Source: Eunapius fragilis
Taxonomy: Eukaryota > Porifera > Demospongiae > Spongillida > Spongillidae
Length of the DNA stretch: 64,000 nucleotides
Assembly: GCA_963681505.1 (NCBI GenBank)
Contig: OY811977.1
Location: 654,001 to 718,000, forward strand
Direction of reading: 5' to 3'
Below, in pieces: positions 1-12,900 of the stretch; the first letter of the stretch is position 1, and the number at the start of each line of letters is the position of its first letter. Under the pieces are notes generated by a model, which made no database searches, was not told the origin of the DNA, and saw only the letters and a program-made list of their open reading frames with translations. Both the position numbers and the translations under genes were made by a program.

Positions 1-18
1 AGCAATTCGGAGCAATTA

Positions 19-53
19 GTTTGGACCAATTGCTCCCAATTGCCCCCGCATTC
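19..53 (+). repeat. 35-bp deletion monomer, example of a recurrent marker class
   Basis: From one GTTTGGACC to the next is 35 bp instead of 52. The unit keeps X and most of the second X as ATTGCCCCCGCATTCG but lacks 17 bp, essentially one right-hand X' and part of the next. It recurs many times, nearly always after a unit with AATTCGGAGCAATTAG, for example near 182, 955, 3,470, 7,485, 12,890, 22,850, 40,350 and 55,555, and as its reverse complement in the minus blocks. It breaks the 52-bp register and is a useful bar code. Confidence 0.9.
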
Positions 54-402
54 GTTTGGACCAATTGCTCCCAATTGCTCCCGCGGGAGCGATTCGGAGC
101 AATTCGTTTGGACCAATTGCTCCCAATTGCTCCCTCGGGAGCAATTCGGAGGAATTAGTTTGGACCAATTGCTCCCAATTGCCCCCGCATTCGTTTGGAC
201 CAATCGCTCCCAATTGCTCCCGCGGGAGCGATTGGGAGCAATTCGTTTGGACCAATTGCTCCCAATTGCTCCCGCGGGAGCGATTGGGAGCAATTCGTTT
301 GGACCAATTGCTCCCAATTGCTCCCGCGGGAGCGATTGGGAGCAATTCGTTTGGACCAATTGCTCCCAATTGCTCCCGCGGGAGCGATTGGGAGCAATTA
401 GT

Positions 403-2560
403 TTAGACCAATTGCTCCCAATTGTCCCCGCATTCGTTTGGACCAATTGCTCCCAATTGCTCCCGCGGGAGCGATTCGGAGCAATTCGTTTGGACCAATG
501 GCTCCCAATTGCTCCCGCAGGAGCGATTGGGAGCAATTCGTTTGGACCAATTGCTCCCAATTTCTCCCGCGGGACGATTCGAAGCAATTCGTTTGGACCA
601 ATTGCTCCCAATTGCTCCCGCGAGAGCGATTCGGAGCAATTCGTTTGTACCAATTGATCCCAATTGCTCCCGCGGGAGCGATTGGGAGCAATTCGTTTGG
701 ACCAATTGCTCCCAATTGCTCCCGAGAGAGCGATTCGGAGCAATTCGTTTGGACCAATTGATCCCGCGGGAGCGATTCGGAGCAATTCGTTTGGACCAAT
801 TGCTCCCGTGGGAGCGATTGGGAGCAATTCGTTTCGACCAATTGCTCCCAATTGCTCCAGCGGGAGCGATTGGGAGCATTTCGTATGGACCAATTGCTCC
901 CAATTGCTCCCGCGGGAGCAATTCGGAGCAATTAGTTTGGACCAATTGCTCCCAATTGCCCCCGCATTCGTTTGGACCAATGGCTCCCAGTTGCTCCCGC
1001 GGGAGCGATTGGGAGCAATTCGTTTGGACCAATTGCTCCCAATTGCTCCCGCGGGAGCGATTGGGAGCAATTCGTTTGGACCAATTGCTCCCAATTGCTC
1101 CCGCGGGAGCGATTAGGAGCAATTCGCTTGGACCAATTGCACCCAATTGCTCCCGCGGGAGCAATTCGGAGCAATTCGTTTGGACCAATTGCTCCCAATA
1201 GCTGCCGCGGGAGCGATTGGGAGTGATTCGTTTGGACAAATTGCTATCAATTGCTCCCGCGGGAGCGATTGGGAGCAATTCGTTTGGACCAATTGCTCCC
1301 AATTGCTCCCGCGGGAGCGATTCGAAGCAATTCGTTTGGACCAATTGCTCCCAATTGCTCCCGCGGGAGCGATTGGGAGCAATTCGATTGGACCAATTGC
1401 TCCCAATTGCTCCCGCGGGAGCGATTCGGAGCAATTCGTTTAGACCAATTGCTCCCAATTGCTCCCGCGGGAGCGATTGGGAGCAGTTCGTTTGGACCAA
1501 TTGCTCCCAATTGCTCTCGCGGGAGCGATTGGGAGCAATTCGTATGGACCAATTGCTCCCAATTGCTCCCGCGGGAGCGATTGGGAGCAATTCGTTTGGA
1601 CCAATTGCTCCCAATTGCTCCCGCGGGAGCATTAGGAGCAATTTGTTTGGACCAATTGCTCGCAATTGCTCCCCCGGGAGCGATTGGGAGCAATTCGTTT
1701 GAACCAATTGCTCCCGTGGGAGCGATTGGGAGCAATTCGTTTGGACCAATTGCTCCCAATTGCTCCCGCGGGAGCGATTGGGAGCAATTCGTATGGACCA
1801 ATTGCTCCCAATTGCTCCCGCGGGAGCAATTCGGAGCAATTAGTTTGGACCAATTGCTCCCAATTGCCCCCGCATATTCGTTTGGACAAATTGCTCCCAA
1901 TTGCACCCGCGGGGGCGATTCGGAGCAATTCGCATCGACCAATTGCTCCCAATTGCTCCCGCGGGAGCGATTCGGAGCAATTCGTTTGGACCAATTGCTC
2001 CCGTGGGAGCGATTGGGAGCAATTCGTCTGGCCCAATTGCTCCCAATTGCTCCCGCGGGAGCGATTGGGAGCAATTCGTATGGACCAATTGCTCCCAATT
2101 GCTCCCGCGGAAGCGATTGGGAGCAATTCGTTTGGACCAATTGCACCCAATTTCTCCCGCGGGACGATTCGAAGCAATTCGTTTGGACCAATTGCTCCCA
2201 ATTGCACCCGCAGGAGCGATTGGGAGCAATTTGTTTGGACCAATTGCTCCCAATTGCTCCCGAGAGAGCGATTCGGAGCAATTCGTTTGGACCAATTGAT
2301 CCCAATTGCTCCCGCGGGAGCGATTCGGAGCAATTCGTTTGGACCAATTGCTCCCAATACCTGCCGCGGGAGCGATTGGGAGTAATTCGTTTGGACAAAT
2401 TGCTATCAATTGCTCCCGCGGGAGCGATTGGGAGCAATTCGTTTGGACCAATTGCTCCCAATTGCTCCCGCGGGAGTGATTCGAAGCAATTCGTTTGGAC
2501 CAATTGCTCCCAATTGCTCCCGCGGGAGCGATTGGGAGCAATTCGATTGGACCAATTGCT
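403..2560 (+). repeat. segment repeated at 48,624-50,781
   Basis: The rare ATTGTCCCCGCATTCG monomer at about 421 and the markers that follow it, up to about 2,560, recur at 48,624-50,781 with an offset of 48,221 bp. Part of the same segment (about 0.40-1.4 kb) also recurs at 4.8, 10.2 and 27.5 kb. This is a long-range bar-code match across the full array. Confidence 0.78.
1697..1738 (+). repeat. 42-bp deletion monomer, example of a recurrent marker class
   Basis: The spacing from GTTTGAACC to the next GTTTGG is 42 bp, because one of the two X decamers is missing: a single AATTGCTCCC is followed by the variant centre GTGGGAGCG. The same unit recurs near 2,857, 6,948, 8,223, 12,355, 30,715 and elsewhere. 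Loss of exactly one decamer supports the decamer structure of the monomer. Confidence 0.88.
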
Positions 2561-3959
2561 CCCAATTGCTCCCGCGGGAGCGATTCGGAGCAATTCGTTT
2601 AGACCAATTGCTCCCAATTGCTCCCGCGGGAGCGATTGGGAGCAATTCGTTTGGACCAATTGCTCCCAATTGCTCCCGCGGGAGCGATTGGGAGCAATTC
2701 GTATGGACCAATTGCTCCCAATTGCTCCCGGGGAGCGATTGGGAGCAATTCGTTTGGACCAATTGCTCCCAATTGCTCCCGCGGGAGCATTAGGAGCAAT
2801 TTGTTTGGACCAATTGCTCCCAATTGCTCCCGCGGGAGCGATTGGGAGCAATTCGTTTGAACCAATTGCTCCCGTGGGAGCGATTGGGAGCAATTCGTTT
2901 GGACCAATTGCTCCCAATTGCTCCCGCGGGAGCGATTGGGAGCAATTCGTATGGACCAATTGCTCCCAATTGCTCCCGCGCGAGCAATTCGGAGCAATTA
3001 GTTTGGACCAATTGCTCCCAATTGCCCCCGCATTCGTTTGGACAAATTGCTCCCAATTGCTCCCGCGGGGGCGATTCGGAGCAATTCGCTTGGACCAACT
3101 GCTCCCAAATGCTCCCGCGGGAGCGATTCGGAGCAATTCGTTTGGACCAATTGCTCCCAATTGCTCCCGCGGGAGCGATTGGGAGCAATTCGTTTGGACC
3201 AATTGCTCCCAATTGCTCCCGCGGGAGTGATTGGGAGCAATTCATATGGACCAATTTCTCCCAATTGCTCCCGCGGGAGCGATTAGGAGCAATTCGTTTG
3301 GACCAATTGCTCCCAATTGCTCCCGCGGGAGCGATTGGGAGCAATTCGTTTGGACCAATTGCTCCCAAATGCTCCTGCGGGAGCGATTAGGAGCAATTCG
3401 TTTGGACCAATTGCTCCCAATTGCTCCCGCGGGAGCAATTCGGAGCAATTAGTTTGGACCAATTGCTCCCAATTGCCCCCGCATTCGTTTGGACCAATTG
3501 CTCCCAATTGCTCCCGCGGGAGCGATTCGGAGCAATTCGTTTGGACCAATTGCTCCCATTTGCTCCCGCGGGAGCGATTGGGAGCAATTCGTTTGGACCA
3601 ATTGCTCCCAATTGCTCCCGCGGGAGCGATTCGGAGCAATTCGTTTGGACCAATTGCTCCCTATTGCTCCCGCGGGAGCGATTCGGAGCAATTCGTTTGG
3701 ACCAATTGCTCCCAATAGCTCCCGCGGGAGCGATTGGGAGCAATCCGTTTGGACCAATTGCTATCAATTGCTCCTGCGGGAGCGATTGGGAGCAATTCGT
3801 TTGGACCAATTGCTCCCAATTGCTCCCGCGTGAGCGAATCGAAGCAATTCGTTTGGACCAATTGCTCCCAATTGCTCCCGCGGGAGCGATTGGGAGCAAT
3901 TCGTTTGGACCAACTGCTCCCAATTGCTCCCGCGGGAGCGATTCGGAGCAATTCGTTTA

Positions 3960-6900
3960 GACCAATTGCTCCCAATTGCTCCCGCGGGAGCGATTGGGAG
4001 CAATTCGTTTGGACCAATTGCTCCCAATTGCTCCCGCTGGAGTGATTGGGAGCAATTCGTATGGACCAATTGCTCCCATTTGCTCCCGCGGGAGCGATTG
4101 GGAGCAATTCGTTTGCTCCCAATTGCTCCCGCGGGAGCGATTGGGAGCAATTCGTTTGCACCAATTGCTCCCAATTGCTCCCGCGGGAGCATTAGGAGGA
4201 ATTTGTTTGGACCAATTGCTCCCAATTGCTCGATTAGGAGCAATTCGCTTGGACCAATTGCACCCAATTGCTCCCGCGGGAGCAATTCGGAGCAATTAGT
4301 TTGGACCAATTGCTCCCAATTGCTCCCGCGGGAACGATTCAGAGCAATTCGTTAGGACCAATTGCTCCCAATTGCTCCCGCGGGTGCGATTCGGAGCAAT
4401 TAGTTTAGACCAATCGTTTGGGCCAATTGCTCCCAATTGCTCCTGCGGGAGCGTTTCGGAGGAATTCGTTTGGACCATATGCTCCCAATTGCTCCCGCGG
4501 GAGCGATTGGGAGCAATTCGTTTGGACCAATTGCTCCCAATTGCCCCCGCATTCGTTTGGACAAATTGCTCCCAATTGCTCCCGCGGGGGCGATTCGGAG
4601 CAATTCGCTTGGACCAATTGCTCCCAATTGCTCCCGCGGGAGCGATTGGGAGCAATTCGTTTGGACCAATTGCTCCCAATTGCTCCCGCGGGAGCGATTG
4701 GGAGCAATTCGTTTGGACCAATTGCGCCCAATTGCTCCCGCGGGAGCGATTAGGAGCAATTCGTTTGGACCAATTGCTCCCAATTGCTCCCGCGGGAGCA
4801 ATTCGGAGCAATTAGTTTAGACCAATTGCTCCCAATTGTCCCCGCATTCGTTTGGACCAATTGCTCCCAATTGCTCCCGCGGGAGCGATTCGGAGCAATT
4901 CGTTTGGACCAATTGCTCCCAATTGCTCCCGCAGGAGCGATTGGGAGCAATTCGTTTGGACCAATTGCTCCCAATTTCTCCCGCGGGACGATTCGAAGCA
5001 ATTCGTTTGGACCAATTGCTCCCAATTGCTCCCGCGAGAGCGATTCGGAGCAATTCGTTTGTACCAATTGATCCCATTTGCTCCCGCGGGAGCAATTGGG
5101 AGCAATTCGTTTGGACCAATTGCTCCCAATTGCTCCCGAGAGAGCGATTCGGAGCAATTCGTTTGGACCAATTGATCCCGCGGGAGCGATTCGGAGCAAT
5201 TCGTTTGGACCAAATGCTCCCGTGGGAGCGATTGGGAGCAATTCGTTTCGACCAATTGCTCCCAATTGCTCCAGCGGGAGCGATTGGGAGCATTTCGTAT
5301 GGACCAATTGCTCCCAATTGCTCCCGCGGGAGCAATTCGGAGCAATTAGTTTGGACCAATTGCTCCCAATTGCCCCCGCATTCGTTTGGACCAATGGCTC
5401 CCAGTTGCTCCCGCGGGAGCGATTGGGAGCAATTCGTTTGGACCAATTGCTCCCAATTGCTCCCGCGGGAGCGATTGGGAGCAATTCGTTTGGACCAATT
5501 GCTCCCAATTGCTCCCGCGGGAGCGATTAGGAGCAATTCGCTTGGACCAATTGCACCCAATTGCTCCCGCGGGAGCAATTCGGAGCAATTCGTTTGGACC
5601 AATTGCTCCCAATAGCTGCCGCGGGAGCGATTGGGAGTGATTCGTTTGGACAAATTGCTATCAATTGCTCCCGCGGGAGCGATTGGGAGCAATTCGTTTG
5701 GACCAATTGCTCCCAATTGCTCCCGCAGGAGCGATTCGAAGCAATTCGTTTGGACCAATTGCTCCCAATTGCTCCCGCGGGAGCGATTGGGAGCAATTCG
5801 ATTGGACCAATTGCTCCCAATTGCTCCCGCGGGTGCGATTCGGAGCAATTAGTTTAGACCAATCGTTTGGGCCAATTGCTCCCAATTGCTCCTGCGGGAG
5901 CGTTTCGGAGGAATTCGTTTGGACCATATGCTCCCAATTGCTCCCGCGGGAGCGATTGGGAGCAATTCGTTTGGACCAATTGCTCCCGATTGCCCCCGCA
6001 TTCGTTTGGACAAATTGCTCCCAATTGCTCCCGCGGGGGCGATTCGGAGCAATTCGCTTGGACCAATTGCTCCCAATTGCTCCCGCGGGAGCGATTCGGA
6101 GCAATTCGTTTGGACCAATTGCTCCCAATTGCTCCCGCGGGAACGATTGGGTGCAATTCGTTTGGACCAATTGCTCCCAATTGCTCCCGCGGGAGGAGCA
6201 ATTCGTTTGGACCAATTGCTCCCATTTGCTCCCGCGGGAGCGATTGGGAGCAATTCGTTTGGACCAATTGCTCCCAATTGCTCCCGCGGGAGCGATTAGG
6301 AGCAATTCGTTAGGACCAATTGATCCCAATTGCTCCCGCGGGAGCAATTCGAGCAATTAGTTTGGACCAATTGCTCCCAATTGCCCCCGCATTCGTTTGG
6401 ACCAATTGCTCCCAATTGCTCCCGCGGGAGCGATTCGGAGCAATTCGTTTGGACCAATTGCTCCCAATTGCTCCCTCGGGAGCAATTCGGAGGAATTAGT
6501 TTGGACCAATTGCTCCCAATTGCCCCCGCATTCGTTTGGACCAATCGCTCCCAATTGCTCCCGCGGGAGCGATTGGGAGCAATTCGTTTGGACCAATTGC
6601 TCCCAATTGCTCCCGCGGGAGCGATTGGGAGCAATTCGTTTGGACCAATTGCTCCCAATTGCTCCCGCGGGAGCGATTCGGAGCAATTCGTTTAGACCAA
6701 GTGCTCCCAATTGCTCCCGCGGGAGCGATTGGGAGCAATTCGTTTGGACCAATTGCTCCCAATTGCTCCCGCGGGAGCGATTGGGAGCAATTCGTATGGA
6801 CCAATTGCTCCCAATTGCTCCCGCGGGAGCGATTGGGAGCAATTCGTTTGGACCAATTGCTCCCAATTGCTCCCGCGGGAGCATTAGGAGCAATTTGTTT

Positions 6901-9900
6901 GGACCAATTGCTCCCAATTGCTCCCGCGGGAGCGATTGGGAGCAATTCGTTTGAACCAATTGCTCCCGTGGGAGCGATTGGGAGCAATTCGTTTGGACCA
7001 ATTGCTCCCAAATGCTCCCGCGGGAGCGATTGGGAGCAATTCGTATGGACCAATTGCTCCCAATTTCTCCCGCGCGAGCAATTCGGAGCAATTCGCTTGG
7101 ACCAACTGCTCCCAAATGCTCCCGCGGGAGCGATTCGGAGCAATTCGTTTGGACCAATTGCTCCCAATTGCTCCCGCGGGAGCGATTGGGAGCAATTCGT
7201 TTGGACCAATTGCTCCCAATTGCTCTCGCGGGAGTGATTGGGAGCAATTCATATGGACCAATTTCTCCCAATTGCTCCCACGGGAGCGATTAGGAGCAAT
7301 TCGTTTGGACCAATTGCTCCCAATTGCTCCCGCGGGAGCGATTGGGAGCAATTCGTTTGGACCAATTGCTCCCAAATGCTCCTGCGGGAGCGATTAGGAG
7401 CAATTCGTTTGGACCAATTGCTCCCAATTGCTCCCGCGGGAGCAATTCGGAGCAATTAGTTTGGACCAATTGCTCCCAATTGCCCCCGCATTCGTTTGGA
7501 CCAATTGCTCCCAATTGCTCCCGCGGGAGCGATTCGGAGCAATTCGTTTGGACCAATTGCTCCCATTTGCTCCCGCGGGAGCGATTGGGAGCAATTCGTT
7601 TGGACCAATTGCTCCCAATTGCTCCCGCGGGAGCGATTCGGAGCAATTCGTTTGGACCAATTGCTCCCAATTGCTCCCGCGGGAGCGATTCGGAGCAATT
7701 CGTTTGGACCAATTGCTCCCAATAGCTCCCGCGGGAGCGATTGGGAGCAATTCGTTTGGACCAATTGCTATCAATTACTCCTGCGGGAGCGATTGGGAGC
7801 AATTCGTTTGGAACAATTGCTCCCAATTGCTCCTGCGTGAGCGAATCGAAGCAATTCGTTTGGACCAATTGCTCCCAATTGCTCCCGCGGGAGCGATTGG
7901 GAGCAATTCGTTTGGACCAACTGCTCCCAATTGCTCCAGCGGGAGCGATTCGGAGCAATTCGTTTAGACCAATTGCTCCCAATTGCTCCCGCGGGAGCGA
8001 TTGGGAGCAATTCGTATGGACCAATTGCTCCCAATTGCTCCCGCGGGAGCGATTGGGAGCAATTCGTATGGACCAATTGCTCCCAATTGCTCCCGCGGGA
8101 GCGATTGGGAGCAATTCGTTTGGACCAATTGCTCCCAATTGCTCCCGCGGGAGCATTAGGAGCAATTTGTTTGGACCAATTGCTCCCAATTGCTCCCGCG
8201 GGAGCGATTGGGAGCAATTCGTTTGAACCAATTGCTCCCGTGGGAGCGATTGGGAGCAATTCGTTTGGACCAATTGCTCCCAATTGCTCCCGCGGGAGCG
8301 ATTGGGAGCAATTCGTATGGACCAATTGCTCCCAATTGCTCCCGCGCGAGCAATTCGGAGCAATTAGTTTGGACCAATTGCTCCCAATTGCCCCCGCATT
8401 CGTTTGGACAAATTGCTCCCAATTGCTCCCGCGGGGGCGATTCGGAGCAATTCGCTTGGACCAACTGCTCCCAGATGCTCCCGCGGGAGCGATTGGGAGC
8501 AATTCGTTTGGACCAATTGCTCCCAATTGCTCCCGCGGGAGCGATTGGGAGCAATTCGTATGGACCAATTGCTCCCAATTGCTCCCGCGGGAGCGATTGG
8601 GAGCAATTCGTTTGGACCAATTGCTCCCAATTGCTCCCGCGGGAGCATTAGGAGCAATTTGTTTGGACCAATTGCTCCCAATTGCTCCCGCGGGAGCGAT
8701 TGGGAGCAATTCGTTTGAACCAATTGCTCCCGTGGGAGCGATTGGGAGCAATTCGTTTGGACCAATTGCTCCCAATTGCTCCCGCGGGAGCGATTGGGAG
8801 CAATTCGTATGGACCAATTGCTCCCAATTTCTCCCGCGCGAGCAATTCGGAGCAATTCGCTTGGACCAACTGCTCCCAAATGCTCCCGCGGGAGCGATTC
8901 GGAGCAATTCGTTTGGACCAATTGCTCCCAATTGCTCCCGCGGGAGCGATTGGGAGCAATTCGTTTGGACCAATTGCTCCCAATTGCTCTCGCGGGAGTG
9001 ATTGGGAGCAATTCATATGGACCAATTTCTCCCAATTGCTCCCGCGGGAGCGATTAGGAGCAATTCGTTTGGACCAATTGCTCCCAATTGCTCCCGCGGG
9101 AGCGATTGGGAGCAATTCGTTTGGACCAATTGCTCCCAAATGCTCCTGCGGGAGCGATTAGGAGCAATTCGTTTGGACCAATTGCTCCCAATTGCTCCCG
9201 CGGGAGCAATTCGGAGCAATTAGTTTGGACCAATTGCTCCCAATTGCCCCCGCATTCGTTTGGACCAATTGCTCCCAATTGCTCCCGCGGGAGAGATTCG
9301 GAGCAATTCGTTTGGACCAATTGCTCCCATTTGCTCCCGCGGGAGCGATTGGGAGCAATTCGTTTGGACCAATTGCTCCCAATTGCTCCCGCGGGAGCGA
9401 TTGGGAGCAATTCGTTTGGACCAATTGCTCCCAATTGCTCCCGCTGGAGCGATTGGGAGCAATTCGTATGGACCAATTGCTCCCATTTGCTCCCGCGGGA
9501 GCGATTGGGAGCAATTCGTTTGCTCCCAATTGCTCCCGCGGGAGCGATTGGGAGCAATTCGTTTGCACCAATTGCTCCCAATTGCTCCCGCGGGAGCATT
9601 AGGAGGAATTTGTTTGGACCAATTGCTCCCAATTGCTCGATTAGGAGCAATTCGCTTGGACCAATTGCACCCAATTGCTCCCGCGGGAGCAATTCGGAGC
9701 AATTAGTTTGGACCAATTGCTCCCAATTGCTCCCGCGGGAACGATTCAGAGCAATTCGTTAGGACCAATTGCTCCCAATTGCTCCCGCGGGTGCGATTCG
9801 GAGCAATTAGTTTAGACCAATCGTTTGGGCCAATTGCTCCCAATTGCTCCTGCGGGAGCGTTTCGGAGGAATTCGTTTGGACCATATGCTCCCAATTGCT

Positions 9901-12900
9901 CCCGCGGGAGCGATTGGGAGCAATTCGTTTGGACCAATTGCTCCCAATTGCCCCCGCATTCGTTTGGACAAATTGCTCCCAATTGCTCCCGCGGGGGCGA
10001 TTCGGAGCAATTCGCTTGGACCAATTGCTCCCAATTGCTCCCGCGGGAGCGATTGGGAGCAATTCGTTTGGACCAATTGCTCCCAATTGCTCCCGCGGGA
10101 GCGATTGGGAGCAATTCGTTTGGACCAATTGCGCCCAATTGCTCCCGCGGGAGCGATTAGGAGCAATTCGTTTGGACCAATTGCTCCCAATTGCTCCCGC
10201 GGGAGCAATTCGGAGCAATTAGTTTAGACCAATTGCTCCCAATTGTCCCCGCATTCGTTTGGACCAATTGCTCCCAATTGCTCCCGCGGGAGCGATTCGG
10301 AGCAATTCGTTTGGACCAATTGCTCCCAATTGCTCCCGCAGGAGCGATTGGGAGCAATTCGTTTGGACCAATTGCTCCCAATTTCTCCCGCGGGACGATT
10401 CGAAGCAATTCGTTTGGACCAATTGCTCCCAATTGCTCCCGCGAGAGCGATTCGGAGCAATTCGTTTGTACCAATTGATCCCATTTGCTCCCGCGGGAGC
10501 AATTGGGAGCAATTCGTTTGGACCAATTGCTCCCAATTGCTCCCGAGAGAGCGATTCGGAGCAATTCGTTTGGACCAATTGATCCCGCGGGAGCGATTCG
10601 GAGCAATTCGTTTGGACCAAATGCTCCCGTGGGAGCGATTGGGAGCAATTCGTTTCGACCAATTGCTCCCAATTGCTCCAGCGGGAGCGATTGGGAGCAT
10701 TTCGTATGGACCAATTGCTCCCAATTGCTCCCGCGGGAGCAATTCGGAGCAATTAGTTTGGACCAATTGCTCCCAATTGCCCCCGCATTCGTTTGGACCA
10801 ATGGCTCCCAGTTGCTCCCGCGGGAGCGATTGGGAGCAATTCGTTTGGACCAATTGCTCCCAATTGCTCCCGCGGGAGCGATTGGGAGCAATTCGTTTGG
10901 ACCAATTGCTCCCAATTGCTCCCGCGGGAGCGATTAGGAGCAATTCGCTTGGACCAATTGCACCCAATTGCTCCCGCGGGAGCAATTCGGAGCAATTCGT
11001 TTGGACCAATTGCTCCCAATAGCTGCCGCGGGAGCGATTGGGAGTGATTCGTTTGGACAAATTGCTATCAATTGCTCCCGCGGGAGCGATTGGGAGCAAT
11101 TCGTTTGGACCAATTGCTCCCAATTGCTCCCGCAGGAGCGATTCGAAGCAATTCGTTTGGACCAATTGCTCCCAATTGCTCCCGCGGGAGCGATTGGGAG
11201 CAATTCGATTGGACCAATTGCTCCCAATTGCTCCCGCGGGTGCGATTCGGAGCAATTAGTTTAGACCAATCGTTTGGGCCAATTGCTCCCAATTGCTCCT
11301 GCGGGAGCGTTTCGGAGGAATTCGTTTGGACCATATGCTCCCAATTGCTCCCGCGGGAGCGATTGGGAGCAATTCGTTTGGACCAATTGCTCCCGATTGC
11401 CCCCGCATTCGTTTGGACAAATTGCTCCCAATTGCTCCCGCGGGGGCGATTCGGAGCAATTCGCTTGGACCAATTGCTCCCAATTGCTCCCGCGGGAGCG
11501 ATTCGGAGCAATTCGTTTGGACCAATTGCTCCCAATTGCTCCCGCGGGAACGATTGGGTGCAATTCGTTTGGACCAATTGCTCCCAATTGCTCCCGCGGG
11601 AGGAGCAATTCGTTTGGACCAATTGCTCCCATTTGCTCCCGCGGGAGCGATTGGGAGCAATTCGTTTGGACCAATTGCTCCCAATTGCTCCCGCGGGAGC
11701 GATTAGGAGCAATTCGTTAGGACCAATTGATCCCAATTGCTCCCGCGGGAGCAATTCGAGCAATTAGTTTGGACCAATTGCTCCCAATTGCCCCCGCATT
11801 CGTTTGGACCAATTGCTCCCAATTGCTCCCGCGGGAGCGATTCGGAGCAATTCGTTTGGACCAATTGCTCCCAATTGCTCCCTCGGGAGCAATTCGGAGG
11901 AATTAGTTTGGACCAATTGCTCCCAATTGCCCCCGCATTCGTTTGGACCAATCGCTCCCAATTGCTCCCGCGGGAGCGATTGGGAGCAATTCGTTTGGAC
12001 CAATTGCTCCCAATTGCTCCCGCGGGAGCGATTGGGAGCAATTCGTTTGGACCAATTGCTCCCAATTGCTCCCGCGGGAGCGATTCGGAGCAATTCGTTT
12101 AGACCAAGTGCTCCCAATTGCTCCCGCGGGAGCGATTGGGAGCAATTCGTTTGGACCAATTGCTCCCAATTGCTCCCGCGGGAGCGATTGGGAGCAATTC
12201 GTATGGACCAATTGCTCCCAATTGCTCCCGCGGGAGCGATTGGGAGCAATTCGTTTGGACCAATTGCTCCCAATTGCTCCCGCGGGAGCATTAGGAGCAA
12301 TTTGTTTGGACCAATTGCTCCCAATTGCTCCCGCGGGAGCGATTGGGAGCAATTCGTTTGAACCAATTGCTCCCGTGGGAGCGATTGGGAGCAATTCGTT
12401 TGGACCAATTGCTCCCAAATGCTCCCGCGGGAGCGATTGGGAGCAATTCGTATGGACCAATTGCTCCCAATTTCTCCCGCGCGAGCAATTCGGAGCAATT
12501 CGCTTGGACCAACTGCTCCCAAATGCTCCCGCGGGAGCGATTCGGAGCAATTCGTTTGGACCAATTGCTCCCAATTGCTCCCGCGGGAGCGATTGGGAGC
12601 AATTCGTTTGGACCAATTGCTCCCAATTGCTCTCGCGGGAGTGATTGGGAGCAATTCATATGGACCAATTTCTCCCAATTGCTCCCACGGGAGCGATTAG
12701 GAGCAATTCGTTTGGACCAATTGCTCCCAATTGCTCCCGCGGGAGCGATTGGGAGCAATTCGTTTGGACCAATTGCTCCCAAATGCTCCTGCGGGAGCGA
12801 TTAGGAGCAATTCGTTTGGACCAATTGCTCCCAATTGCTCCCGCGGGAGCAATTCGGAGCAATTAGTTTGGACCAATTGCTCCCAATTGCCCCCGCATTC

